Of a stretch of 64,000 bases of DNA, positions 14,601 through 45,745 are shown in pieces (position 1 is the first letter of the stretch; the number at the start of each line of letters is the position of its first letter). Below the pieces are notes generated by a model. That model did no database searches, was not told where the DNA came from, and saw nothing but the letters and a program-made list of their open reading frames with translations. A program made the position numbers and the translations under genes. Source of the stretch: Scatophagus argus (lineage: Eukaryota > Chordata > Actinopteri > Scatophagidae); the NCBI RefSeq assembly GCF_020382885.2, contig NC_058508.1:5758055-5822054 (forward strand). The letters run 5' to 3'.

Positions 14601-17600
14601 TCAAGAAAACGCCACCTTCCCTCCTCCTTGAAAGACTCACACACAACAAGTTCCACAAATGGCAAAATAGTTTTCTTAGTTTGTCATTTCCTCTTTCCTC
14701 CCCTCTCTTGTCCTTGCCCCACCCTTCCCACTTCCAGAGAAGGAGGGTGAAGGGGAGAGCCGACGTGTGAGCCCATAAGGAAATTTAACTGACTCTGTAC
14801 CTTCCTAGTCCCCTTTCTGGCACACACTCTCAGCTTCATGAGAGACCGACCGCACCATCAGTAGATCTTTGGTCTGCGAGTTGGACAAAAGTGATATAGC
14901 CAAGACCTGGGAGGGTTTGACACTAAAAACAGAGATGGGGTATTTGTTGGAAAGCATAATGTAAACAGTCGGAGCCAAACAGACAAGAGTGATAGCGATG
15001 GAAAACAATATCCACAGTCTGAGCAGGACAGCTGAGGACGAGGAGATGTGGCACTGCATAAACTAGCTTGGATATTGTGATGGGATGCAGTTGGTGTGTG
15101 AGCAGTTTTATTGACTTTGCTGTCGTTCTATTAATATTCCTGTCAATGGGGTGGTCAACACAGTACAGCTGGTTTATAGGTTCAATTTAGCTGGCGCAAG
15201 AGGGTTTGCCTGTACATGGTCATGCTGTGGTAGAGGTTGTCACGACTCCTGGTTTTTACAGTAACTCAGGGAAAGCCAGTGAGGTGGAAAGGAATGAGGG
15301 AGTCTGACTGATGGATGGATGGCCTCAGTTTTATAAAGACTAAGGCTGACCTGCTTTCTAAACAGGACAACCGGGACTGGAAAGGAGGCTCTGCAGCTCT
15401 TCCCTTTCCTCTCCTGTCCTCGTTCCTCCTCCACCTCTTTCTCAGACTGCTGGCTACTGTGTTACTTCCTTTTTGAAACCACATTCTGCTCTCTGTGATG
15501 ATGAGGCCGCTTTCTAAAACTGGCCTGTGTTCTCTTCCTTGTGTTATTTCTTTCATGGTCCCTCTTCCTCTTGGAAGTAGACTGTTGCTTTGACAGGAGA
15601 CTACAAACTCTGTTTTGATTTGGAATTTTTTATACATAAGACTTTAATGGCATCTCAGTGAGGTTTCATAAATTTTAGAGATTTTGCCAAGAGTTGGTTT
15701 CCAGGTGACTGTGTGTTCTGCCTACTGCTATGTGGTCAGTTAATGACTAATCATTATTACGAATATTTAGACCAGTTAATCTCATCATAAATAGGTCTCA
15801 ACAGAATACTTTGTGAATGCTTTCACAGCCAAGCAATGTTGCACAGTGACAAGGAATCAGGAATGCCTCAATCCTTATAGGATTATGGAGGACTTGGCAG
15901 GGCGTTAGCAGGAACCTGAGCCAAGCTGGGGTGGGCATGGTGCATGTTAAAGCATGTTGTTTTATCTCAAAGTCACGTCAACATCCATGTCTTACTATAA
16001 CTGTCACCCTCCACATGGGAAGGCCTAGGTCTAAAATTGTCTGATGGGAGTTTTTTCTCCCTCATCTTTCCACTTTCAATATAGAACAGCGCTTGTCAAA
16101 CTAGAATAGCTATTCGAGTAATTTTAGTCCTCATGCCACTCTCCAGAGAGGCAATTTGAAGTGTGTCACTGAGTGATCTGTGACACATGCAAGTCTGTGA
16201 CACGGACTGACGCAGATATCAACAGACTTTACTACAATGTTCAAATTGGAGCTGAAACGCTTAGTTAATTGTCAGAAAATTAATTGGCAACTATTGTGAT
16301 AATCATTAAAGTCATATTTCCAGCAAAAACACCAAATGTTCTCTGCTTCTAAAACTTTTAAATGTTTTGCAATTTTTTTTGATGATTGCCTTTATTAATC
16401 CATCTTTACAGCGATAAGTACCTCACCCATTTGACTTAATGAACAGATGGTGTGTGTATTTGTTACCAGTGTTTCAGAATCTGTTTTCATGGTGGCCAAC
16501 ATGTCTCCTTGCACTTTGGTGAAAATCTTAAAACATAGCAGGCTAAGGCAACATTAGAGCATTGGGCGTGTTCAAACTGTTCTATTTCACATCTTGTTTT
16601 TGCCAAACAACAAAGCTACTGGGATTACAATCAGTCATGGCTTATATTCAGCCCCGTGTGGGGCCAACTGATCTAAACATGCTGAAGTGAAGTAAGTTTT
16701 AAAGGAGTATGAGAACATACTTGGACATGTACAGAAAGGGATTGAGGGTGCTCAGGTCTGTTAAGTCTATGCAGCTATGGGTGTGCTGCCAGTGCGAGGT
16801 GATGCTGATGTCCCCTGAGTGATGAAACCCCTGAAGACAACCCGTGACTTGCCGATGTGATGGGAATAAGGTGAGCGCAAAAACAGGAAGGAAAGCCAGA
16901 GAATAGGTCTGAGAGGGATGGGAGGCATAGAGGATAGAAATTTGTGGAATGCCTTTGCTTGCTGTCTCTCCCTGATAAAGGGTGAGTATGGGAGGAATGT
17001 GACCCTGAAAAGACTGGATAAACAGAAGGGTGGGTTGGAGGAGGAGGGTGTCTAAAGGCAGACTGGGGACGGTGGAGCCAGCTGAGAAGTATAGCAGGAC
17101 TAATTTGCCCCACGTTCTTTTACAGGATGGGGTCAGCACACAAGAGATGAGTTTGGAAGTTGGGTGAGCAGTGATGGACGTCAGCTGTAGCACAGCCTGA
17201 CAGAGCGTTGCTAGAGGATGGAGGGAGGCAGGGGTCATGAGAAGAATGGCTCGCTCCCTCTGCTTTCTTTCTCACAGATCAGGGTTAATGTGCTGGAACA
17301 CACAGAACTGACAGCCCCGTTTTACTTGCCCTTAAAGATTCTCAGGGGTCTGTTACTTATTTATTTTATTTTTTTTTTGCTATTGTTGAGATTGCTGTTA
17401 TGCTGTTATTTTTTATTTTGTCAAGAGCATTTGATGGGTTTTTGCAGCATTCTTTTTTAGCAGTTATCTAAAATCGAGCCGAGCTAGCTTAGACCTATAT
17501 TAGCCAATATTCACATTGTTGATAAATATAATTTAAATATGTATATTATGGCCAGTGTCTAAACTTTGTAGTAGAGAAATATGGGGCTGACCTGAATGCT

Positions 17601-20600
17601 TCAAAGCATCTATCATTATCATGGTAATCAACATTCAAATCAGTATTCAGGACAAACAAAGAGGCAAAAGTGAAGTCTCAAAGCCCCAAAAATGGTATTC
17701 AGGACAGCCTGACCAAAATGCCACACTGGTCACAATTCCTCAAAACGCAAATTCCTAAAATTTGGTTGGTTTAAAATAAAAGTCTATAATTAAGACGGGG
17801 AAACACAAGCTTGCACGATCATTGTTTTCTCTCAGTTGTTGAAATGTACATCTTTTTTTAAAAACTATTATTTTTGGATCCAGTGCAAGTATTTTCTGCA
17901 CTGTTGTGTATGTGTTTTATAATGTTGAGCATGAGAATTTGGCACCAGAGTCTTGTCCCCCTGGACAGTATTGCAATTCTAAAAGACTCTCATGGACATG
18001 TGAAACACTTTCGCTATAATATTTCAGCCATCAAGATAAATACAAGACTGGACTGAACCCGACCTTTACTGTGATTTCTGTAGTATTTGCATATTACAAA
18101 CAACATGGCATATGCAAACAAATCTCTCGGGGTCAGCTCTCAGTATTCTGTGGGAGTTGATGGCCTCATGTCATGCTCCTGCTGTTCTGGAACAATAATT
18201 AAAATGGTAGTTTGGTGTCAGTGAAAGTACACCATGTTCAGCTAAGCTCCAAGAATTGACTTAAGTTGGGCAAGATGGCTCTCTGAATACTGGTTAAACT
18301 TGTCTAGTCACTTTGTATATGGGTTAAACCGCAGCACGCCTTGTCAACTAGATGTTGTGTGTGAGCTTTCAGAAGTGTATTAAAGCAAGAACTGTTTGTG
18401 CAGGACTTGTCTTTTATATGCCTATACACGATATTGTTTACAATTGACAGTGTGGTCGTGTTTGATATAAAACTTCCACACACAAAGCATTTAATGTCAG
18501 CCATTTGTTTCAGTGAACTACAACTTTTATGAGAAGCTTAATTTAGTTTAAGTTATACTCTCACCGGAATCTACTCATCAACCTTTGCAGCACAACATGC
18601 CGAGAAAAATCATTTGTGCACTTTGAGGACTATATTAAATCAGTGCATGATATGTAAATTGTTTCAAGTGCACAGTACGTGTTGACTTTCTTAACACTTG
18701 TAGAAGCTTCTTGGAAAGTTTTCTACAAATTTCTGGTTTTGGCCTGCAAACAATGTTGATCATTGGGTGCCTTTTTCAACACACGGAATTGCAAGATACT
18801 TCATCAGTGGCCCTGTTTCCACTGCAGAAACCTTTTAGGAATTGGAAAGATTTTCCTGCACTGTGACCTTTATAGCCTAGCATCAGTTGACCCGTGGCCA
18901 TGAGTCTTTGCATGTAATTAGCTTGCGTTCAAAAAAATGAGTGTTTTTCAGAATCAATACAGTATTTTATAAAGAGGAATATTTGAGGTGAAGATTGCAG
19001 TTAGGGCTGAATGATAAAACAATCTGGATACAGAATTGATAAAATTTATATCTAACACTGATAAACTTTATTTTCACTCTATAGATGGATCTGACAGCCT
19101 ATCACAGTAGGGGAAACACCGCAACAGACTGCAGGTTTTGTTTTGCATGTCAGACTACATTACCATTTCCTACCGCAAGGCAGGGGAACGAAAGCGATTT
19201 GTGCTTCTGCTCTCTGTGTTGCCGCTTGCACAAGGGTAGGGCTGCTTTCAGAGTGGACATCAGTAACTTCACAGTAAAACCCACAGTGAAGAGAATGAAA
19301 TAGACTGGTAAGGGACGGCGGTGCTCATTATCCATAAATCCAACAAAAGGGAGTCAGTGTGATCTATATATCAAACACCTGTTGAACAGGCAGAGCACAA
19401 AGTTGCACACAACAATGATTTTTATGAGTTTAGTATGGATATCTCCGAGTTGACAAAGCATAGATTAAAACGGTCTGCAAAATATGCAATCAGTTGGTAC
19501 CAACCAAAAAGGGAAGCAAAGGTGATTGAAATGAGTCTTCACTGAGAGTATGAAAATGTGGGACAAGGCAAGCTTACTTGTGTTGCACGAAACATCACTA
19601 CCCTGATGCATGAGATCAGCAGAAATTGGAGCCCTGCAGTGTGTATGAGCCATTTGCTTATTTTTTGTTTTGCTCATTTTTGAACCCGTACCTGTCCCTT
19701 TTTGGTTTGGGTGCGAGTGCCTACTCCTGTTTACCTACAGAAACAGTAAATACAGTTAAAGTAAATACAGCAAGTAAATACAGTTGTTTACTACATCAAG
19801 AAAAGTCACTGAGAAGCACTCAACACACCATCACTTCTTGAGAATACCAGAAACATTAAATTACAAAGAACACAATGATTGTGTTGCAGACAAAAAAAAT
19901 GTGTTTAAACAAAGCTTGTTTTTCACTCGTTCATCTTTGATCCTTTATCTTTGTGTTTTTTTCTGCATCAGATGAACCCTAAAATGCACAGAAGGGACTT
20001 TTGTTTCCTGATTTAGTTACTGCATTCTGGTTGATAAGGACCATACGTCATGCAGAGATTTACACTATCTGTCCAAGATCACCCACAGTCAACCCCCCTC
20101 CTTCCCCCTCTGAACAGGTCTTGCCAAATATTAGGAACTGCAACAAAGACATGCTCACTCACAGGCCTTCCCACCAACAAAAAGATAGTTGTGTTTGGAC
20201 CCGTCAGGCAAACTCACCTTTGTTTTGAGATAAACTTAAATCTCTGTGATCTTGGGCAAATGTTTCTTTCACCCAGATGGTCCAGCAGCTGGAAATTTGA
20301 TTTAAGTATTCGCAGCAGTTGGCCAAGAAGTAACACGGAGCCTTGTTTGACATGCTTGTGTTTTATGTTGCTCTGGCCGAACTGGAGCAGTCTCTTCCTG
20401 TTGTACATCTCATCAGTAGTGACCTTTGCATTCCACAGAGATTGCATGTGAGGAAAGCATGGTAGCAAAGGTCTGGTCCTCTAAACAAAACCTTTTTGTC
20501 ACCATGCCTTTTTTTCTACTGTATATTATAAAAATGTGTAGTTTTATTTATTTATTTTTTTTATAAAAATAAATGGTTTTAATGTAGTGATGAAAAAGGC

Positions 20601-20694
20601 ATATTTAAACGATAATCAGACTTAGTCTATTTATAGTTTTTCGTGTTTGAATTCTGTCCCAGCACTAATCATAAACACTCTCTCTCATCCACAG
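8668..20694 (+). other. myh9: myh9 intron 1
   Basis: This intron of about 12.0 kb runs from the donor after 8667 to the acceptor ACAG at 20691-20694. It holds a (TG)12 tract at 11291-11314, an interrupted GT tract at 12985-13028, and three spaced copies of AGTAAATACAG at 19745, 19760 and 19773. A 179-codon open frame on the minus strand (16699-17238) has no recognisable domain and is about what chance gives in a window this size. No nested gene or RNA was recognised. First introns of this size often carry enhancers, but none can be pointed to here. Confidence 0.6.
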
Positions 20695-20699
20695 CCACC

Positions 20700-38262
<17,563 letters not shown>

Positions 38263-39750
38263 AGAACCAGAGCTTCACTTGACTCCTTTAGAACTGCATC
38301 AGAAATTGGCAGACCCTAATTCACACATGAGCACACATTCCTGCACCTACAGAACAGAGAGGAACACAAACATGAGAATGTTTTTGGAAGTAGAGACAGG
38401 GATTCAGCTGATTTCTCCAAGTTTAGTCCCTGCGACAGTCTGATCTCTCCAACACTGACAATCTATGCATTCTGAACACACTTTCACACATACAGTAGTC
38501 AGTAAACTGGGACAATCACCATGCTGACAAATACATGTTATTTTTGGGCCAATTTTTTTTGGTTTACTTCATTTTTCACTCTGGGAAAAATCTAAAAAAA
38601 TAAAATGATATTTTTATAAGTAAACATTCCAGTTCTGATAGCCCTGATGTAGGATCTATTTTTCTAATTGAAGAAAGAGAAAACAAGAAATTTAGGTAAA
38701 TGAAGACGGATTACTGGAAGGGGACCAAAGTAATATCTCAGTCTATAGAATTGTATTGTATGCAGAAGTTTTTATAATGGTTAAGAATGGAAGTGCTTCA
38801 TGTTTATTATTCTCTCGCTCTCGCTTCAGTTTATAATGAAGATTTATATGCTGAAATGTATTCCATCAATTTAGCTGCAGTTAGTACATGTGACTATGCT
38901 TTTGAGCTTAATAATTTGATATGCACACATTCCATGTGGAGGCAGGTTTCAAGCAACACAATTGGACACTGATTGACATGAAGTGAAAGCATTTGATTGT
39001 GACTGTGCTGAAATTTCTTAATTTTGCACTGAGATGGAAGAAAACACTTATGCCTAGACAAACCTAGATAAAGATAAACCACTGTATTTGTGTGTTTCAT
39101 TGAACCATTGGACGTTTTGCAAAAACCTCGCACATGCTCATTCAGCAAATGCACAGACTGCCAACATACACTAAGGCCTTAAATACAGCTGCATTCTCCT
39201 AGGCAGGGTGGTTGGCTCTTTTTCTGGACATGCATTGATTTTTACTCCATCAGTGTTTTTGTTAATGTTCAAGTTAAAGTTTAAATGTGGTGGTGGGGTT
39301 GCTTATTACTCAGAGCACACACTGTATTCTCAGAGCACAGCTTGTTGAGGGAGCGCTATATAAGGTTGTTACAATCCAAAGGCTGATTGAGGAGGAATGG
39401 ATGTATTTCATCACTGTAACCTTTGTATGCCATAATCTGGCTAAGACTTCATATAAATATGGGGCTTTAAGATGTGGTCTGGTATGGAGCTGATGTGCAA
39501 GCTCTCTGTCAGGATCATGTTAACCCCTCGCAGGCTGTGCTCATTGGCGGCTTTTGGCTCACACTGCTGGGAAGTGAGAGGAGTGTGTTGTTACTTCATA
39601 ATAACAGCTCACAGTGCACTTAAAAATGGAAATCCAAATAAAAAAGCTGCATCTCCAACAATTTTTCTATATCATTTGTCTGTCTGCACCTCTGGAGTGG
39701 AAATCATGTTGTGAAATGTTGGTATTATTGCAATTAAAGAAGCTTTCTAA
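38263..39750 (+). other. myh9: myh9 3' untranslated region
   Basis: About 1.5 kb after the TGA are AT-rich and non-coding. Possible poly(A) signals are AATAAA at 38599-38604 and 39637-39642, and AATTAAA near 39731 followed by a T-rich element around 39770. The last two make a 3' end near 39660 or 39750 likely. Confidence 0.6.
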
Positions 39751-40560
39751 ACTGCTACATGTTGACCACTTGTGTTTTTTTTAACAGTTAATTACTGAGG
39801 TTTGTTTTCAGAGGCTTTTAAGTCAATGATTTGAAAGAACAGGTGAAGTGTGAAGCCCAGAGCTTGACTCCTCAGAGGGTCACAGTTGTTTGTGAAATGA
39901 CGTATTGTCGCCAGCAGAGGGCAGTCAGGAGCTTTTATAAGAAGCACAAGCAAGTCAGAACCGGTTTCATCAGGGGGTCAGGTATGGAAAACAAGGATAG
40001 AGAAATTTGGGTGAGAGCTCTTTATATTTTTTAATATTGATATAGTAAATATTATTCTTTATTATAAGACAGTCCTATTTTAACAGTTTAAGTCATGACA
40101 TGGCTGCAGAGTAATACAGTGTTGTAGTGTTTCTTAAGTATTTTCCTGTCACTAGAACAACATTTGTGATTCAAATAATGACCGAAGCCCCATTGAACTT
40201 GTATTCATGTGGTTATTCTGCAGTGGAATTCACTTTTTGTACTTTTTTACAAACATTTAAAAGCGTGTTTCCAGGTTTAAAATAATGCATATGAAAATAC
40301 ACATTAAAACATCATTAACAGTGATGAAAACACTCTGGAAGATGTCATTCTACATTATTTCCGTGACGACGCTTTCCTAAAAGCATAACGTCGCTAACGA
40401 TATTTTTGATTGTTTATTTTCCTGAGAAAAACTTTTAAGGGTTTTTAGTAATCACGGTGAGTCTAGCTTCACCGTCTGGGTGCAGTATCTTATAAATGGA
40501 GCTTTTGACGGAGCGTGGACAACTTTGTGGACCCGTGTGAGTTTAGTTCACTAACGTAAA
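39751..40560. other. intergenic region between myh9 and slc25a38
   Basis: About 0.8 kb of AT-rich sequence without a recognisable exon. The one feature of note is the CTCF-type motif at 39911-39925. Confidence 0.6.
39911..39925 (+). promoter_or_regulatory. candidate CTCF binding site
   Basis: CCAGCAGAGGGCAGT agrees at every position with the vertebrate CTCF core consensus CCASYAGRKGGCRSY. It lies between the myh9 3' end and the slc25a38 promoter, where a domain boundary would be plausible. Occupancy cannot be judged from sequence. Confidence 0.5.
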
Positions 40561-41011
40561 TGAATTGGTTAATATTCACGCCACGGTCAGCCGATTAACC
40601 AATCAGGAGCCAGAATACCCTGCGTGGGCGGGGTTTTGTCATTGTTACGACACGCCGCGTCGTCAAACAGGAACCGGCCGGTTAACTTATCTATGGCACC
40701 AAGGCGTCCAGTTATCATGTTTTATGCTTCAGCACGGAGCTACAGTCATCACAGTCACAAGGATGTTCGAGGACATTTGACTTCCTTGAGGGAATTGACT
40801 GATTGAGGGGTGTGGAGCCGCTGCTCTGTGAGAAGAGGAAAAAGAACACCGGCTGGTTTTAGGCCTACCATCATCATCATCGTGTCCTTTATGTCTTTAT
40901 TGAAGTCTTATAAAAACGCAAGGGTTTTGTCAGTTGCTTTACTCTTGTGATATCAGTCCGTGCGTCAGTGTCCTCACACTGCAGAAGATTTGAGCAGACA
41001 GGCTATAGAGG
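40560..41011 (+). promoter_or_regulatory. slc25a38: slc25a38 promoter region and non-coding exon 1
   Basis: This CpG-richer stretch has a CCAAT box (AACCAATCAGG, CCAAT at 40599-40603) and a TTATCT sequence at 40687-40692, which is AGATAA on the minus strand (GATA type). A donor AGG|GTAAGC at 41011/41012 closes a putative untranslated exon that splices to 41775. The transcription start is not pinned down. Confidence 0.45.
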
Positions 41012-41845
41012 GTAAGCAACAGAGGAACACACCTGAGGGATTTCTTTATGCTTATGTTTGCTTGATATAAATTGATAATTCGGGCACATTTTATAAGGTC
41101 AGAAATCAGAATAAGAGCGTTAATAGGCTACTCATACTTTGACCAGTGACAGACTGAGTTCTGAATGTATAAAATGTTGAACTGCATCCTTCCTGTGAAA
41201 GTATTTTCAAATTGTTTCTGTGTTGTTCGGTGATAGACAACATCTGCTTTTATTTTCTATTAATGCAAGCAGATTATATGTGTTGTCGCTGTGTCTCTAT
41301 AGTGAAAAACATTACTAAATTATTACTAAAACTTAAATCTTACAAACATCCATTTAGACTTTCAAGACCACCTGTATTGAATCCATCCCTACCCGTAGAA
41401 CTCCAGTGCATCAGGCTTTCTGCACACACACACAGACACACACATTGCATTACTGCACATTTACAGTCATATGAAAAACATTCAGCAGAGTGACAGGCAC
41501 TAAATCCATCCTAATATGTAGTGCGGTGATCTTTGTTTAGTTAATGAATGGCTGTGTGTTGTGTGTGAGGTGGTCGCAAATAGGAAACATAGTGTGGGTC
41601 AGGTGATCTGTGTATTTAGCCTGCTGTGTGTGTTCAGTCATGTGCAGCCTGATGCAGACAGCAGGACTGTGCACATCATCTGTAAGAGATGCTCAGTAGG
41701 CAAAGACTGTATCGTTTACATGCTTTACTGAAAGGCCACTTCTGATTTCTCCTCTCTCTCTTTTTTTTTTTAAGGTGTGGAAACCTTTTAGAGTGAAAAA
41801 TCCATAAGAAGAGGAAAAACAGAAGAGTCACCCTCCTGAAAAACT

Positions 41846-42839
41846 ATGGAACTGTCACTGGTGAGTTTTTCAGCTGGAGCAATTCTGTACAATTTAGTTT
41901 ATCTGAGGTGAGGTTTCATCCTGTCTGTCAGATAACACCAGTCTGACCCGTTTTAGCGTTTTACCCTCGTCTCTCAGAGGGAACATGCAGGGAATCCACA
42001 AGCAGTTTTATTGCAGCAGATAAAGTGAAGGAGGGCGGGTGAAAGGCTGCTGGATTAGGGAGGCAAACTGTGTTGTTACATTACAGCTGAGTAATCAAAA
42101 GTGGACATGGACTTGGCGGCGTTTGTTTTTCAGTGGCTAGCACAGCGTATACCCGCTGTGAAAATAAAGAATAAGGAAATCAGATCTAAAAATGAAAAAT
42201 GTTAGTTTAACCTGCATGGTAATTAATTTCCTGATCGTGAAAATTATACTTTAAATCAGAACGACTGAGACCAAATCTGCTTTTGACCTGATAATAAAAA
42301 ATTCTTTTAATGTAAAAAACCAAAAAACAAAGTACAAAATACACGCATTGTAAAAGAGTGAATTAACATCCTCAAAGAACCAATAATTGAGGAACTGATG
42401 TCATTTTGGGACCTTAAACACTTCACTAACAGCATACCATGACTAATGTTACATAACAACTGTACGTGTTGAATGTCTTGGGGCTTATCAATAGCTTTGG
42501 GGCCAAGGTTGTCGATAAAAAAATCATAACTTAACACATTCTGTGAAGACTTAATAGTTAGTTTGGAAAATAATTCGGTGACTCAGCTGAAAGGCTCAAA
42601 CTTACTAGGCATTCTAATGCTTTTTAACTCGTATCATCACTAGCTGCCACCTGTCTGTCGCCCATTTCTTTGCCCCCGTAACTCTTCTCTGCTCTCTCCC
42701 TTCAGGCTCACCCTGCTATCAAAGCCTTCATGTGCGGCTCCTTCAGCGGGACCTGCTCCACGCTGCTCTTCCAGCCTCTCGACCTCGTCAAGACCCGTCT
42801 GCAGACTTTGCAGAGCAGCGTGCAGCCTGGGTGAGCCTG

Positions 42840-42881
<42 letters not shown>

Positions 42882-44932
42882 CACACAGACACACACACAG
42901 AGTTATCAGTGTCGTTATCAGCACATGGGATCCACATTAAAGGTGGATCTGTTATTTACCGTTGATCACTTTCTGTCAGCTCATCTGAATGTTCTCTTTC
43001 AGTTCGGGCAGAGTGGGGATGGTGACTGTGGTCCTGAGTGTGGTGAGGACTGAGAGGCTGCTGGGACTGTGGAAAGGAATTTCACCGGTTAGAACATCTT
43101 TGTGTCTTTTCCCCCCTCCTCCTGTCTTATTGAAAGTCTGCGTGTATGTCCACGGATTCGCCGGCTTCAGATTTTCCCTTTTCTGACTCTTCTCTGTCCT
43201 CTGTCTGCTCCTCTAGTCCTTTGCTCGGACCATCCCAGGAGTGGGGCTCTACTTCAGCACCTACTACTCTTTAAAGCAGCACTTCTTCCAGGACAGAAGC
43301 CCGAGGGCCATAGAGGCTGTGCTGCTGGGAGGGGGGGCCCGGACTGTGGCAGGGGTCTTCATGCTGCCAGTCACTGTCATCAAGACACGCTTTGAAGTAA
43401 GCAGATGTGTGTGTGTGTGTGTGCTGTGGACAAAAAATGCTCCAATACACTTGAACCAGTGGGTGTGTTAGGTACCCCCCATCAACACCTGCCATGTTCC
43501 AAATGTTCACTTGAACTTAAATTGGACTACGTCACCATCGCCTTGAAATGTTAATTTGCTTGGTCACTTGCATCGCATTAGCTGCTACTTGAGTTTCACA
43601 TTATATCTGTTCATGGGTTACTTTGAAACAGTTATTTTAATTACTTAATTATTATTAATTAATTTTTAAAGCTATAATTGGAAAAAAAAAAAAAATTCAC
43701 ACCACTATAATGCCACCAATCAGTCTGTTTTATTTAGTTAATCTCAATTCCTGATTGTCATCCCAAAATTCAATATGGTCACATTTTTATGTTATTATGA
43801 AAGTATTTTATTATTAATTCGCATGAAATACAGTATTAAGGATGCTCACAGTACTGTGGGTCAATAAAGGCATCAGTGTGCATTTAGAGAAAATCCTTTG
43901 GTGTATTTACAGCTACAGAACCCAGTGATGTCCATGGAATAAGCCGACCTCTTCTTTAACTGCATACACGCGCATATGAAAGGCATCTGTTACTTTGAAG
44001 GAGCCTCCATTCAGCATTCCCACAGTGTGAATCAGAATAGGAGTGCAAACCAGACTGACGGCAAAGTGCTTCATGAATGAGTTTTGATGAAGTGTGCTAT
44101 TGGTCAGTTGTGTTATGTGCATGTTGAACTTAATGTGTGTGTGTATGTTTTTGTGTTTCAGTGCGGCAGGTACAATTATGGGAGTGTGACTGGAGCTCTG
44201 CGCAGTGTGTGTCAGACTGAAGGTCCAGCAGCTCTGTTCTCTGGCCTGATGGCCACTCTCCTCAGAGACGTTCCTTTCTCTGGTATCTACGTCATGTTCT
44301 ACAGCCAGACCAAGGACTTGTTGCCTAAAGGTAAGGGTGCACCCAGGGCGCATTCAGTAATAACTAGCAGCACGTGGAGTTATTTTTTTAAAAAAAATCA
44401 CAAAAGCAGGGCATGAAAACCCAGTAAGTGTTTGGATCTGTTTTTTCTTTGCATTTAAAGTTCCAAAACTAAACAGGTATTTGTTTTTAACTTATATTTC
44501 ATGTCTGTCTTTGCAGAAATCAGCACATCTGCTTCCGCCCCCCTGGCTAACTTCAGCTGTGGGATCCTGGCGGGTATACTGGCCTCGCTGATCACCCAGC
44601 CTGCCGATGTGGTTAAAACTCACGTCCAAGTGAATCCACAGCTTAGGACAGTAGAAGCTCTCAGATACATCTATGTGGTAACTGTCTCACTCCTCTTCTA
44701 CTTCAGATTTTCAACTCACATGTTTTCTGCTTTATTATCTTGAACGACACAATGAATCATTATGTCTGATGCCTGTTCTTGTTCTTGCATCTCGTCGTCT
44801 CTCTCTCAGGAACATGGACTCCGGGGGTTCTTCAGAGGGGCAGTTCCACGGGCCCTGAGGAGGACCATGATGGCCGCCATGGCGTGGACCGTGTATGAGC
44901 AGATGATGGCTCGTGTCGGATTGAAGTCCTGA
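41846..44932 (+). CDS. slc25a38: mitochondrial glycine transporter SLC25A38 (appoptosin/Hem25 family), complete
   Basis: Inner-membrane carrier that imports glycine for 5-aminolevulinate synthesis, the first step of heme synthesis; loss causes sideroblastic anaemia in humans. Coding exons: 41846-41860, 42706-42830, 43003-43087, 43217-43396, 44162-44330, 44517-44677, 44810-44932, about 285 aa (human 304; the N-terminal leader is shorter). The 5' UTR exon starts at 41775. The three mitochondrial-carrier signatures are [20 protein letters not shown] and [10 protein letters not shown], one per repeat. The family-typical segments [38 protein letters not shown] and the C-terminus [20 protein letters not shown] match human closely. 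The first coding exon holds only five codons (MELSL), chosen because it is the first in-frame ATG and splices in phase. It lies upstream of rpsa in the same direction, as in human. Fish have a and b copies; which one this is remains unclear. Confidence 0.95.
42843..42878. repeat. (CA)n microsatellite beside the slc25a38 exon 3 donor
   Basis: An uninterrupted CA run of about 36 bp begins 12 nt after the exon end at 42830. A second dinucleotide run, (TG)n at about 43406-43423, begins about 10 nt after the donor of the exon ending at 43396. Confidence 0.9.
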
Positions 44933-45745
44933 AATAGAGATTGGACGAAGAGAAAAGAAGAGATTGAAAGTCAAGTCACAGAGTGAAGACAGCAGTGAGT
45001 AAACAGGAAGGAACTGCTGAAGTGCAGACGAGCCTGGCAGTGTTTTGCTTGTAAGTGTGCCAAAGACTTTCCGTGACTTACAGTATTTCACCACAACAAG
45101 AGATGCAGGCGGGCGAGCGAGGAAAGTGTACGCCTATCATCTGAATGACTAACATGCACATTACAGTAGAGATGTGGAGGATTTGCTCCATGATGTGCTT
45201 TTCTTGTTTATGGCTGAAGATAAGTGTGGGCTTTTTTGTGTTTTCGTAACTCTGGAAAAAAATCTTTCAAAATTATAAAGGTATGCTGTGAACCTTATTG
45301 CACTACAATTTGTAAAACAGATCCTGATCCTTATTGAGTTTGGACTGAGATTTTTTTGAGAATGCTGCAGAGGGAGTCGTGCGTCTCAGGTTTATCACGG
45401 CTGTTACATGTGATCTCAGAAAGACTGCAGTGACAGGAGCTGTCATTACTCAAGACAGTGTCCCAGATACGCTCAGACCTCTACAATGCACTTTAACCCC
45501 CAGTGCTTCTGTCGTGGACCTGTTTAAAACCTGGAGACCCTCTTAAGTGTCTTTCTTGTAACACTATGTATATTTATATTCTGACAAATAATATGTTCTT
45601 TCACTGCATTAATCTGCCTTTAAAATATCATTTTTGTTTTTGATATTTGTTTTGAGTGTATTTTCATGCGAAGATGTTGACTATTGTTAAAGCGTTCTAC
45701 TTTTTAAGATGATGTTTTGCAGAAATAAAACACTGTATACTATAT
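44933..45745 (+). other. slc25a38: slc25a38 3' untranslated region and poly(A) signal
   Basis: This is non-coding sequence after the TGA, with an AATAAA hexamer at 45724-45729 inside GAAATAAAACACTG. Cleavage is expected near 45745. Confidence 0.65.

Noticed and set aside
16699-17238. 179-codon minus-strand open frame inside myh9 intron 1
   Set aside because: No recognisable domain, signal or splice context. A rough stop-codon calculation gives about one frame of this length by chance in 64 kb over six frames. A second unrelated frame overlaps it.
18800-18870. Stretch CCCTGTTTCCACTGCAG resembling a dispersed fish repeat
   Set aside because: Only a short resemblance from memory; no ends, TIRs or second copy in the window.
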